Origin: an uncultured Rhizobiaceae bacterium
Lineage (GTDB): Bacteria; Pseudomonadota; Alphaproteobacteria; Rhizobiales; Rhizobiaceae
Assembly (NCBI GenBank): GCA_951813045.1
Contig: CATOTF010000002.1
Coordinates: 1,860,001-1,924,000, forward strand
DNA: 64,000 bases
Direction of reading: 5' to 3'
Positions 18,464 through 26,063 of this stretch are shown here, piece after piece. Below the pieces are notes generated by a model. That model made no database searches. It was not told the origin of the DNA and saw only the letters and a program-made list of their open reading frames with translations. The first letter of the stretch is position 1. Each line of letters begins with the position of its first letter. The translations under genes were made by a program, and so were the position numbers.

Positions 18464-19363
18464 ATGGCGCTAGCACGTAACTTAATAATGGGTGGATTGG
18501 TACTGACGGCGCTCGGTCTGGCATCGACAAGCCCCGCGAACGCATGGAAGACTCAAAAACGCAGCCACGGCGGCAAAGCCGTTGCCTGTTATAAGAAAGT
18601 CCACACGCCGGCTGTGTACAAAACCGTTAGCCACAATGTCCTGGTACAACACGGCAGCAAGCGGGTTGAAGTGATTCCTGCGTTATATAAAACGCGTACC
18701 CGCAAGGTAAAAGTAAGTCATCGCCGTGTATCTTACAGCCAATCGCCAGCGCAATATGCATTACGCGAAAAACGAGTTGAGGTGCGCCCGCGTACGGTTA
18801 GCTATCGCGAGACGCCTGCGCAATATGAAACGCGCACAAGAAAAGTTCTCGTTTCAAAGGGCCATCGCATTGCACACACCAAACCCGCACAATATCGCAC
18901 GGTCCACAAGCAGGTTTTGGTCGCACCGGCTCATAAGGCCTGGACAATCAAGCATGACAAACACGGCAAGGCTATTCACTGTCAGGTTGAATATCCCGCC
19001 AAATACAAAACTGTGGCGCAGAGCCAGATTGTTCGCCCGGCTAAAACCTGGTACCAATCCGTTCCCGCAAAATACAGTTATGTAAAAGAGCGGGTTCTCG
19101 TTCGCAAAGCGCGCCGCCATAAGATTGTTCATCCAGCTGAATATCGCACCATTCGCGAAAAGGTTCTGGTTCGCAAAGCACGTCGCCACAAGACAGTACA
19201 TCCTGCGCAATACCGCCACGTTGAAGAGCGCGTTTTAGTGCGTCGCGAGAAGCGCATCGTCCACCGCACCCGCCCAATTTACAAAAAGGTCCACAAACGC
19301 GTGTTAGTGAGCCACGGCGAAACCGGATGGAAACGCGTCCGAGCACCACGAGGCGGCTGCTAA
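18464..19363 (+). CDS. Secreted, highly basic tandem-repeat protein of unknown function
   Basis: A 299-residue protein with a signal peptide (LIMGGLVLTALGLASTSPANA). The mature part consists of about ten imperfect repeats of 20-30 residues around PAxYxTVxxKVLVxxxxR, with the anchor PA[VLQKE]Y at each start; the last units, RKARRHKIVHPAEYRTIR and RKARRHKTVHPAQYRHVE, are the most alike. It is very rich in Lys, Arg, His, Tyr and Val, and its charge is strongly positive. It ends in Cys, and only a few other Cys occur. A good Shine-Dalgarno (GAAGGGAAAG) precedes the ATG at 18464, and an intrinsic terminator follows, so it is a real monocistronic gene. I do not recognise a function; a polyanion- or cell-wall-binding role is only a guess from charge and repeats. 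Confidence 0.8.
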   Translation: MALARNLIMGGLVLTALGLASTSPANAWKTQKRSHGGKAVACYKKVHTPAVYKTVSHNVLVQHGSKRVEVIPALYKTRTRKVKVSHRRVSYSQSPAQYALREKRVEVRPRTVSYRETPAQYETRTRKVLVSKGHRIAHTKPAQYRTVHKQVLVAPAHKAWTIKHDKHGKAIHCQVEYPAKYKTVAQSQIVRPAKTWYQSVPAKYSYVKERVLVRKARRHKIVHPAEYRTIREKVLVRKARRHKTVHPAQYRHVEERVLVRREKRIVHRTRPIYKKVHKRVLVSHGETGWKRVRAPRGGC

Positions 19364-19390
19364 AATAATTCGGCCACTTGCACAAACACG

Positions 19391-19419
19391 AAAGCCGGGA
19401 CACCTGTTCCGGCTTTTTT
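19391..19419 (+). terminator. Rho-independent terminator of the repeat-protein gene
   Basis: An 8-bp perfect stem AAAGCCGG / CCGGCTTT with a 10-base loop is followed by a run of T. It lies 27 bases after the stop codon of the secreted repeat protein. Confidence 0.88.
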
Positions 19420-19787
19420 GATGGATGTCAGATAAGCGGACTTCTCTAACTAATACGCCAAGTGCCGGTGTTCAAACGGCGCCAAGGGTGAATTTGACGA
19501 ATAATGCGAAAAATTTCTAATAAATTTCCACCACCCGATAGAGCGATAATGCCCGTAATAGGAATGTACAAATTAGGGGCAAAACAATTATTTTGAAGAG
19601 TAACCAAGAAAAATGACCGGTCGATCATGAAAAAAGGCTAGGAGAATTGGCCATAGTAGTCCTAGAATTTGTAACGGCAGCCCAAAATTACAATATCCGG
19701 CAACAATTTTGCTGATGTTTTTTGGGACGGGGTCTAGCCTGTGGGTTTCATTAGAGCTCACTTACGACAATTTATCAGGAGATAATT
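19420..19787. other. AT-rich intergenic stretch without a convincing gene
   Basis: Between the terminator and the next start there are about 370 bases with no supported coding sequence. Short frames are open but lack a ribosome site and any recognisable protein. A hairpin CTAGGA / TCCTAG with a 16-base loop lies near 19639-19666. The last bases carry AGGAG ahead of the next ATG. Confidence 0.5.
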
Positions 19788-20402
19788 ATGTCAAAGGCTA
19801 CATATACCATGATAACCGTTGCCAGTTGCGCGCCCGATTTTTTGAAAAATGCGCTTGATCATACCGCTAACGTTGCTGAAGAATTGCGAGCGGAAGCTGG
19901 TGCGGTGGGAACACGTGTCGGTGTGACGGCGACCGGCTCTGATGCAGGTTCACTGTTCCTGCTGCAAACTTACAATGATTTAGGCGGGATAGATGCAGCC
20001 CTGTCAGTTTATGAAAAATCCAAAGATTATGCAGCATTGATAGGAAGCGGAAAAGTCAGCATTAGTTTGCGAAACATCATGAAGCTTGAAGATGTTGGGC
20101 TGACGCAGAATAGCAGCGACGTTCCTGGCTATGGTGTTGCGACAAGAATGGGAACACCGGGGCCAATGCTTGAAGCAGCCCGTGCGCTGGTGCCAAATTT
20201 TGAAAACAACGGCGCGATGTTCTTGCGTTACGGCACCCTGATCACCGGCAGTGCGGCGGGACGACGGTTGTTGTTAGTGGCTTATCCATCAATGGATGCC
20301 ATCGAAAACAGTTATGATGCGTTGCGAGCCGATCCGAACTACGCCGCATTCGTTGCGAAAGCAGAGATTGATTTCCGCAATATAATCAGGATCACCGCCT
20401 AA
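19788..20402 (+). CDS. Internally duplicated alpha-beta barrel-like protein (DUF6854-like)
   Basis: The 204-residue protein consists of two related halves of about 95 residues. The first half ends with TYNDLGGIDAALSVYEKS...ISLRNIMKL and the second with AYPSMDAIENSYDALRA...IDFRNIIRI, so a ferredoxin-like dimeric alpha-beta barrel domain appears to be fused in tandem. Such folds include NIPSNAP, ABM and DUF1330-type proteins; the function here is unknown. There is no signal peptide or membrane segment. AGGAG stands eight bases before the ATG. It sits alone between two accessory genes. Confidence 0.75.
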   Translation: MSKATYTMITVASCAPDFLKNALDHTANVAEELRAEAGAVGTRVGVTATGSDAGSLFLLQTYNDLGGIDAALSVYEKSKDYAALIGSGKVSISLRNIMKLEDVGLTQNSSDVPGYGVATRMGTPGPMLEAARALVPNFENNGAMFLRYGTLITGSAAGRRLLLVAYPSMDAIENSYDALRADPNYAAFVAKAEIDFRNIIRITA

Positions 20403-20542
20403 GTCTGTCTTAGCGGGCTGCACGGCGTGTAGCCCAGCTTTGGCACTGCTGTAAATCATTCAAGCAAGGTCATATATGGCAGATTCTGGACCGGAATTAT
20501 TCACCAAGGGGCTGTAAAACGAAAAAACCAAAAGGCATTATC

Positions 20543-20935
20543 ATGGGTAAAACAGCAGCATTCGTTTATGGAATTTGTTCGTATATCTTTTTCTTTGTAA
20601 CGTTTCTCTACGCCGTTGCATTTATCGGCAATTTCTATGTTCCCAAAACAATTGATTCCGGGGAACAAAGCTCAGTCGTAATTGCGATCGTGGTAAATCT
20701 ATTTTTGCTTTCGATTTTCGCAATTCAACATTCAGTCATGGCGCGCCCTGCATTCAAAAAACTCTGGACGAAGATTATTCCAGAATCCATTGAACGAAGC
20801 ACGTATGTCCTGTTGTCCACTGTGGCACTCGGCTTGATCTGCGCATTTTGGCAGCCGCTCACTGGTGTCATCTGGGATTTCAGCGGCTCTGCTGTTGGAA
20901 TTGTCCTTTGGGTTCTGTTCTTTCTTGGTTGGTTT
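20543..20935 (+). pseudogene. mddA-like methanethiol S-methyltransferase, truncated by IS3-family element
   Basis: The surviving 131 codons encode the N-terminal part of an NnrU/isoprenylcysteine-methyltransferase-type membrane protein. FLYAVAFIGNFYVPKTIDSG, FAIQHSVMARPAFKKLW and ERSTYVLLSTVALGL are the pattern of MddA, which methylates methanethiol to dimethyl sulfide. At least four hydrophobic segments are visible. The reading frame enters the left end of the IS at 20936 and stops 14 codons later, so the SAM-binding C-terminal half is lost. The missing half is not on the other side of the IS. The assignment as MddA rests on the N-terminal pattern only. Confidence 0.78.
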
Positions 20936-20973
20936 TGGACTTGTCCCGTATTAATTCCGCATCCTGTTCTCGT

Positions 20974-21831
20974 TTAACTCGTTTTTCGTTCAAATTTGAT
21001 GGGCGACATTCCTCCTATTGCTGAGTGTCTTCTGCGGCTGTTGTAAAAGCCGTTGATGTATTGGAACAGGGCGTCGGTTGCTTGCTGTCGTGTTTGCCAT
21101 GTGCCGCGCCAGATGAGTTCGGCTTTGAGTGTTTTGAAGAACGTCTCGACCACGGCGTTGTCCCAGCAATTGCCTTTTCGGCTCATGGACACTTTAAACT
21201 TCAGTTCACGCATTCGTTTTTGATAATCATGAGAGCAGTATTGACTGCCACGGTCCGTATGATGAATGCAGCCCGGCGGTGGGTTTCGAAGGGCCAAAGC
21301 CCGGTTGAGAGCCTGCAATGCCAAGTCTTTCTTCAACCGGTTGCTGACAGCCCAACCCACCACACGGCGTGAATGTAGATCGATCATCACTGCCAGATAC
21401 AGCCAGCCCTCACGGGTCCAGATGTAGCTGATGTCACCTGCCCATTTCTGGTTGGGTTTATCCGCTTGGAAGTTCCGCCCCAGCAAGTTAGGCGCAATGT
21501 TGAAGCGGTGATTGCTATCGGTCGTAGCTTTGTATTTGCGTGTTCTGACCACTCGAATGCCGTTGTCGCGCATCAGGCGGCCAACACGGCGGTGACCAAT
21601 AGCAAGGCCGGCTTCCTTCAACTCCTGCGTCATTCTCGGGCGACCATAACTGCCAAGGCTCAAGTGATGCTGTTCACGGATGTGCGCCAGAACCACCATG
21701 TCATCGCGCTGCCGTTGACTAACAGGGCGGTTGTGCCAGGCACGATAACCACGCGATGTAACATTCAGAATATGGCAAAGCCGATCCACCGGAACGTGTT
21801 TCCTGTGTTCTTCGACAAACGCAAATCTCAC
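20974..21831 (-). CDS. IS3-family transposase OrfB (rve DDE integrase), copy 1
   Basis: The catalytic half of the transposase, 285 residues. The HTH_21-like N-terminal part (about 1-90) is followed by the integrase core with the DDE residues in WAGDISYIW, IHHTDRGSQY and the Glu of VVETFFKTLK, then the typical YINGFYNSRRRHSAIGGMSPIKFE ending. Translation alone would begin at GTG 21831, which overlaps the orfA stop. The frame is also open upstream in the -1 frame, so an OrfAB fusion by frameshifting is expected. Identical in translation to the second copy. Confidence 0.95.
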   Translation of the reverse strand: MRFAFVEEHRKHVPVDRLCHILNVTSRGYRAWHNRPVSQRQRDDMVVLAHIREQHHLSLGSYGRPRMTQELKEAGLAIGHRRVGRLMRDNGIRVVRTRKYKATTDSNHRFNIAPNLLGRNFQADKPNQKWAGDISYIWTREGWLYLAVMIDLHSRRVVGWAVSNRLKKDLALQALNRALALRNPPPGCIHHTDRGSQYCSHDYQKRMRELKFKVSMSRKGNCWDNAVVETFFKTLKAELIWRGTWQTRQQATDALFQYINGFYNSRRRHSAIGGMSPIKFERKTS

Positions 21832-22103
21832 TTGCTTTGACCCGCGAAGAACACTGTTGCCTTCTTTAATATCTCCCTCTCCTCCGTGAGGAGACGAACC
21901 TCTCTGCGAAGCCGCTCATTCTCTTTGGCCAGATCAATATCAACCGATGGTGGAAGGTCATCAGGCCGGGATTGTTGTATCCATTTCGATAACGTCGAAA
22001 AGCCGACCCCCAAATCTGATGCCACTTGTTTCCGGGTAAGTCCGCTGGTCAGCGCAATACGCACCGCTTCACGCTTGAATTCGTCTGTGTGGCCTCGTGC
22101 CAT
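21828..22103 (-). CDS. IS3-family transposase OrfA (HTH protein), copy 1
   Basis: A 91-residue DNA-binding protein. The helix-turn-helix is in LTRKQVASDLGVGFSTLSKWIQ (about residues 22-43), followed by a leucine-zipper-like coiled coil LAKENERLRREVRLLTEEREILKK that mediates multimerisation. It binds the inverted repeats. It overlaps orfB by four bases in the relation needed for a -1 frameshift. Confidence 0.94.
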   Translation of the reverse strand: MARGHTDEFKREAVRIALTSGLTRKQVASDLGVGFSTLSKWIQQSRPDDLPPSVDIDLAKENERLRREVRLLTEEREILKKATVFFAGQSK

Positions 22104-22166
22104 AATAGTTCTCCTTGATGGGATTAATCCAATTCAAGGACACGGAACTAAACCGTGACAAGTCCA

Positions 22167-22374
22167 TTATCGAGAAGCGCTGGAAATTGCCCAGGAATTG
22201 CAGATGAAGCCGCTCGTTGCCCGATGTCACATTGGCCTTGGACGGTTCCATGAGAAAAACAACCAACCGGACCAAGCCAAGCCATCATTACAATTGGCTC
22301 GAACAATGTGTGACGACCTGGGCGCCACATTCTGGCTAACCGATCCGCTGCACCAAAGCGCGGCAAGCGCATAA
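22167..22374 (+). pseudogene. C-terminal remnant of an adenylate/guanylate cyclase-type TPR protein
   Basis: Directly to the right of the IS a frame is open for 69 codons and ends at TAA 22372-22374. It reads YREALEIAQELQMKPLVARC, then HIGLGRFHEKNNQPDQAK and LARTMCDDLGATFWL. That is the last TPR-type repeat found at the C-terminus of large class III cyclase / AAA-ATPase / TPR regulators. There is no start and the rest of the gene is absent. It is not the continuation of the mddA-like gene on the other side of the IS, so it marks a breakpoint. Confidence 0.8.
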
Positions 22375-22442
22375 ACAATCTTCCAAATTTTGAGGGAAAA
22401 ACATGGATCAGAAGGTCCGGATAACCAAAGGGATGGGGAATA

Positions 22443-23561
22443 ATGGATAAAACTGAACAGCGGCTGCGCGATTTCGGCGCAGTGATCGCACAATTGACCC
22501 GTGGAGAAAATATAACACGCGCCCAAGCGAAAGATTGCTGGAGCCAAATATGCAATGAAAGCCAACCGGATCTGCAGCAAGGGGCGTTCATGGCTGCACT
22601 TTCAGCCAAGGGTGAAACACCCGAGGAAATTGCCGGCACCTTTGAGGCTCTTTACGATTTGGACACCACCAAAATTGAGGTCAACACTACAGAACCACTA
22701 ATTGATAATTGTGGTACGGGTGCCGATGCATTGAAAACATTTAATATCAGTACGGCCGCGGCAATTTTGACTGCCGCATGTGATGTTAACGTTGTTCGAC
22801 ATGCAGCCAGAGCAATTTCATCAAACTGCGGCGCCATTGATGTTATCGAAGCCCTGGGTGTTGATGTCGAAGCAGAACCGTCGATTCCAAAGCAGAGCAT
22901 TGAGAACGCAGGGATCGGCACCTGGAATGCTTTTCTACCATCAATTCACCCCAAAACCCTTGGGCGAGTATTGTCGCAGGTTCGGTTCGGATCAACCATC
23001 AACATTGTGGGCCCGCTGCTAAACCCAACGATGCCTGAGTTCAAAGTAATGGGTGTCCCAAATTCTGAGATGGTAGATATTGAAGCTAAAACCCTTCGCG
23101 AACTGGGGGTCAAACGTGCATTTATAATGCACGGGCTGGAACAGGGGTCCGACAAGGGAATGGATGAACTTTCGACTTTGGGGGAGTCTCATTTTGCCGA
23201 ATTAAAAAACGACGGCAGTATCGAACATGGCACGATGTCGCCAGAACAATTTGGTATAAAAACCATCAAATACGAAGAAATCGCTTCAAGTCGGGACGTC
23301 CAGCGTGACGCCATTTCAATGTTGCGCGTGATCCTAGGCAATGATGAAGGTCCACGAACCGACATTGTATGCCTCAATGCAGCCCCCCTACTCTACATCA
23401 TGGGCAAAGTCGCAACTCTGGAAGAAGGCGTGGCAATGGCCCGCAACTCCATTGCCAATGGCGCTGCGCTCAACAAATTACGCGACTGGGTTCGCTGGCA
23501 AAACTGCACACCGGACGCCGGTATACCGCGATTGGATGAAATGATTGCCAATGCTTCGTAG
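22443..23561 (+). CDS. TrpD-like phosphoribosyltransferase (divergent anthranilate phosphoribosyltransferase family)
   Basis: The 372-residue protein has the nucleoside phosphorylase-III / TrpD fold: an N-terminal helical domain, then NCGTGADALKTFNISTAAA near residue 88, the SSNCGAIDVIEALGVDVE block near 127, GPLLNPTMPEFKVMGVPN near 193, HGLEQGSDKGMDELS near 233 and a terminal GPRTDIVCLNAAPLLY. True TrpD has GTGGD and KHGNR for PRPP and Mg binding; here these read GTGAD and RHAAR. The PRPP site is thus altered in a conserved place, and anthranilate use in tryptophan synthesis is doubtful. No other trp gene is nearby. It is followed by a HAD phosphatase and a membrane methyltransferase on the same strand, suggesting a three-step modification of an unknown acceptor. 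AAGGGATGGGGAAT precedes the ATG. Confidence 0.8.
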   Translation: MDKTEQRLRDFGAVIAQLTRGENITRAQAKDCWSQICNESQPDLQQGAFMAALSAKGETPEEIAGTFEALYDLDTTKIEVNTTEPLIDNCGTGADALKTFNISTAAAILTAACDVNVVRHAARAISSNCGAIDVIEALGVDVEAEPSIPKQSIENAGIGTWNAFLPSIHPKTLGRVLSQVRFGSTINIVGPLLNPTMPEFKVMGVPNSEMVDIEAKTLRELGVKRAFIMHGLEQGSDKGMDELSTLGESHFAELKNDGSIEHGTMSPEQFGIKTIKYEEIASSRDVQRDAISMLRVILGNDEGPRTDIVCLNAAPLLYIMGKVATLEEGVAMARNSIANGAALNKLRDWVRWQNCTPDAGIPRLDEMIANAS

Positions 23562-23603
23562 ACATAAGTCTTCCCCGGAATATTTAATGCAGATTGTCCA
23601 GAT

Positions 23604-24257
23604 ATGATTGAGAAATTAGCTGCCGTAATTTTTGATCTGGATGGGACACTGAGCAATACCTGGCCACCAGCAATTGACGCATTTCGTGCAGCAATCACGC
23701 AGTTTGCGGATCGTTCTTTTTCCGACGAAGAATTAAAGGCACTGGCAGGCCCAGCTGAGGACGGTATTCTTCAAGCACTTTTCCCCACGCATTGGGAAGC
23801 CTGTTTCGAGCAATATCTATTTGGTTTCGAACAACGCCTGGACGAAAACGATGTGCTTTTCCCGGGAATTTCAGACACGTTGGAGGTTCTGGCAGGTAAC
23901 AAAATTCCAATGGCAATCGTTTCTGGCAAAACTCCCCGTGCAGTTGAAATGGTAATTTCTAAAACGGGTATTTCAGAACATTTTCACTGCGTCCGGGGAG
24001 GTTCGGCGAAAGGCGACAGAAAAATCCAGGATTTAGCTGATACAATGAAACAAATGGAGCTTGACCCATCATCGGTCGCCTATATCGGCGATACAAAAGG
24101 AGATATAATCGCGGCCAAGTCCGTAGGCGTCTCCCCACTTGGCGCATCCTGGGATCCGTCAGCGAACGAACTATCACTCCATGAAGCTGGCGCCCATCGA
24201 GTGTTTTCAAAAGTGAATGAGTTTAAATCCTGGTGCTTAGAGTTTAATCACCAATAG
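23604..24257 (+). CDS. HAD-superfamily hydrolase, phosphoglycolate phosphatase-like
   Basis: A 217-residue subfamily I HAD phosphatase. Motif I is IFDLDGTLSNT near residue 9 with the nucleophilic Asp, motif II VSGKTPRAVEM near 107, a Lys-containing motif III region near 135, and motif IV YIGDTKGDIIAAK near 158. A helical cap lies between motifs I and II. It would remove phosphate from a small metabolite. It lies 42 bases after the TrpD-like gene and 23 bases before the methyltransferase gene, so the three are probably one transcript. A plausible substrate is a phosphoribosylated product of the TrpD-like enzyme, but this is inference. Confidence 0.85.
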   Translation: MIEKLAAVIFDLDGTLSNTWPPAIDAFRAAITQFADRSFSDEELKALAGPAEDGILQALFPTHWEACFEQYLFGFEQRLDENDVLFPGISDTLEVLAGNKIPMAIVSGKTPRAVEMVISKTGISEHFHCVRGGSAKGDRKIQDLADTMKQMELDPSSVAYIGDTKGDIIAAKSVGVSPLGASWDPSANELSLHEAGAHRVFSKVNEFKSWCLEFNHQ

Positions 24258-24280
24258 ACCAAAGCATTGTAGCACCATTG

Positions 24281-24964
24281 ATGACACAAATTAAGTCGCC
24301 AAGCTCATCGTTCTTCGAAGGACAATTCATTCATTTAGCGTGTTTGCTGGTGATGTTATTGCTTCTGTATCTTGTTTCATCAATGCAACAATTCGGTTAC
24401 GGTGAATTTCTTGGCGTGCCCACGAACATCTGGGTAATTTCCGCCGTTTTGAATGCAGTTATCCATCAAGTTTATGTAATGCTATGCTGGCGAATGGAAC
24501 TGGATGGTAAAAAGCTGACCAGGGTTCTGGGCAGTCAGACCTTTCAAATTTACCAGGTCGGATTTGCGATATTTATCATAATGCGCCCAATACTGGCATT
24601 TTCACTGGGATGGTCCAACCGAGGGACACTCAACATTGAACCCTGGTTTGGATATCTCATCGCGCTGATTCTCTTCATACCAAGCGTCTACCTCGTCTAT
24701 TGTATTCGTCGTTATTTTGGGTTTGACCGGGCGTTCGGGATTGACCATTTCGATGTTTCGTATCGCGCTATGCCCCTCGTCCGACAAGGGATATTCAACT
24801 GGACACCAAATGCCATGTACGTCTTTGGATTCTTGATGCTCTGGGTTCCGGCATTTTTATTTCAATCGATTGCCGCATTATGTGTAGCAGCGTTCAGCCA
24901 TGCCTACATCTGGGTGCATTATTATTGTACCGAACAGCCCGACATGAGGCGCATCTACGGATAG
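24281..24964 (+). CDS. Membrane methyltransferase-like protein (PEMT/isoprenylcysteine methyltransferase type)
   Basis: A 227-residue polytopic membrane protein with about six hydrophobic segments. The C-terminal part, NAMYVFGFLMLWVPAF followed by FSHAYIWVHYYCTEQPDMRRIYG (in two blocks), is the conserved end of phosphatidylethanolamine/isoprenylcysteine-type SAM methyltransferases, whose C-terminal His/Glu/Arg residues bind SAM. The start is taken as ATG 24281, since TTG 24278 is next to it. It closes the TrpD-like / HAD / methyltransferase set. The acceptor is unknown; a lipid or hydrophobic small molecule is likely given the membrane location. Confidence 0.72.
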   Translation: MTQIKSPSSSFFEGQFIHLACLLVMLLLLYLVSSMQQFGYGEFLGVPTNIWVISAVLNAVIHQVYVMLCWRMELDGKKLTRVLGSQTFQIYQVGFAIFIIMRPILAFSLGWSNRGTLNIEPWFGYLIALILFIPSVYLVYCIRRYFGFDRAFGIDHFDVSYRAMPLVRQGIFNWTPNAMYVFGFLMLWVPAFLFQSIAALCVAAFSHAYIWVHYYCTEQPDMRRIYG

Positions 24965-24998
24965 GCGTCCATCATTCCCGATAACTTAATTCCTGATA

Positions 24999-25424
24999 TC
25001 AACCAAAGTCGCCACCCGCTTCTCGCACTTTCATTCGGATCAACCTTGACGTTTGCACTGCCGCTTGGCGGTGGTGGACAACAGCCTGATATTCAGGGTC
25101 ATACACCATATCAAGAAACGCCTGACCGGTTGGGTAGCGGGCAATGAAGGCGATGTCCCATTGTTCATCAGCTGGGCCGATGACCATGTGCTGTGGGTCG
25201 CCAGACCAGATTATCTCACCACCAACTTTCTGAAATATCGGTCCGCTTTCACGCCCATATGCAGCATAGGCATCTGCACCAGTTGAAACTCGTCCGTCAT
25301 CATATGCAGCTTTCACCTTAAGCTTCACCAGATTGAGCATATCAACAGGGTGATCGAGAGCGAGCGCCTTCAGTGAAGCAAAGGATTCGCGGTTGGGGTC
25401 AATAAAATTCTCGGACATTGTCAT
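24999..25424 (-). CDS. DUF1330-like ferredoxin-fold protein
   Basis: A 141-residue cytoplasmic protein resembling the DUF1330 family of dimeric alpha-beta barrel proteins. VDMLNLVKLK near residue 27, YAAYGRESGPIFQKVGGEII near 53, and the WDIAFIARYPTGQAFLDMVYDPEYQ region (two blocks near 80-105) followed by VHHRQAAVQTSRLI are the family pattern. The function is unknown. GGAG stands four bases before ATG 25424 and ten before ATG 25418; either may be used. It converges on the methyltransferase gene. Confidence 0.75.
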   Translation of the reverse strand: MTMSENFIDPNRESFASLKALALDHPVDMLNLVKLKVKAAYDDGRVSTGADAYAAYGRESGPIFQKVGGEIIWSGDPQHMVIGPADEQWDIAFIARYPTGQAFLDMVYDPEYQAVVHHRQAAVQTSRLIRMKVREAGGDFG

Positions 25425-25500
25425 TTCGCTCCAACCGAATTTCCATGAGAAAACCTGTTGGAGCAAAAAACGTCAACCGTGAAGGGATTAATTCATCATC

Positions 25501-25965
25501 TTAACAATTATGCGAATAGGTAAATACAAGTGTGTCATTAGCAACTCGGCCTGTTGTGCGGCATGATCTGTGGACTTGACGTTGCCCACGCAACGTAACT
25601 TTCAGTTGGTTTCCTGCAACCGGTCCTTCGACGAAATATTCCAAGGGTGTTCCGGGGCAGAACTTGGAAAAACGTCTGGCTGTGCCAGAATACCAGTTTC
25701 CACTTTTTCGCCCGTTGAACAACAGTGTACCGCGTCTCACGCCAGCCGCGCGTAATACGCTGCGTGGACGTTCATAATACATCCATCGGTCATTGCCCGA
25801 TGCTTCCAGCCGCATCAGTGAACCATTGTGGTTCCAGCAGGATGCAGCATTGGCTGAAGTTACGGTCAGTGCGAATATTCCAAATGTAGATACACTCAAC
25901 ACGGTTGCACCAACGGTTAATGCGTTAGCCAATTTCGATATGCAGTTGATGAAATTATCGGACAT
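25501..25965 (-). CDS. Small exported protein with four cysteines in the mature part, unknown function
   Basis: A 154-residue protein with a long signal peptide ending in TSANAASC, so it is exported. The mature 110 residues have four Cys (near ASCWNH, KFCPGT, HRSCRTT and the terminal SHNC), consistent with two disulfides, and many Arg and Gly. NGSLMRLEASGNDRWMYYERPR suggests a beta-rich fold like that of small lysozyme-inhibitor or hydrolase-associated proteins, but I recognise no family. ATG 25965 has an ideal AGGAGG upstream and is preferred over a start 17 codons earlier. It lies between DUF1330 and lpdA, on the same strand as both. Confidence 0.7.
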   Translation of the reverse strand: MSDNFINCISKLANALTVGATVLSVSTFGIFALTVTSANAASCWNHNGSLMRLEASGNDRWMYYERPRSVLRAAGVRRGTLLFNGRKSGNWYSGTARRFSKFCPGTPLEYFVEGPVAGNQLKVTLRGQRQVHRSCRTTGRVANDTLVFTYSHNC

Positions 25966-26063
25966 GATTTCCTCCTGAAGTTGTTCAAAACATGCCCCGC
26001 AAGTTTGATAAACCACCCTGGCTGAACCGTTTCTGAACAGTTCCCAGAGTTTTTCTTAATGCT

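Larger units (their letters stand above)
20936..22166 (-). mobile_element. IS3-family insertion sequence, copy 1 (1231 bp)
   Basis: Complete element with ends TG...CA. The terminal inverted repeats start TGGACTTGTC on both sides; over 24 bases, 20 match. It carries orfA and orfB on the minus strand with the frame relation of IS3 elements that use -1 frameshifting. The same 1231 bp recur at 47166-48396 in the same orientation. The bases next to the ends (TTT on the left, TTA on the right) are not a target duplication, and the genes on the two sides are unrelated, so this copy has taken part in recombination. Confidence 0.95.

Noticed and set aside
19446-19628. A 60-codon minus-strand frame in the gap before 19788.
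   Set aside because: No ribosome site, no recognisable protein features and an AT-rich context.
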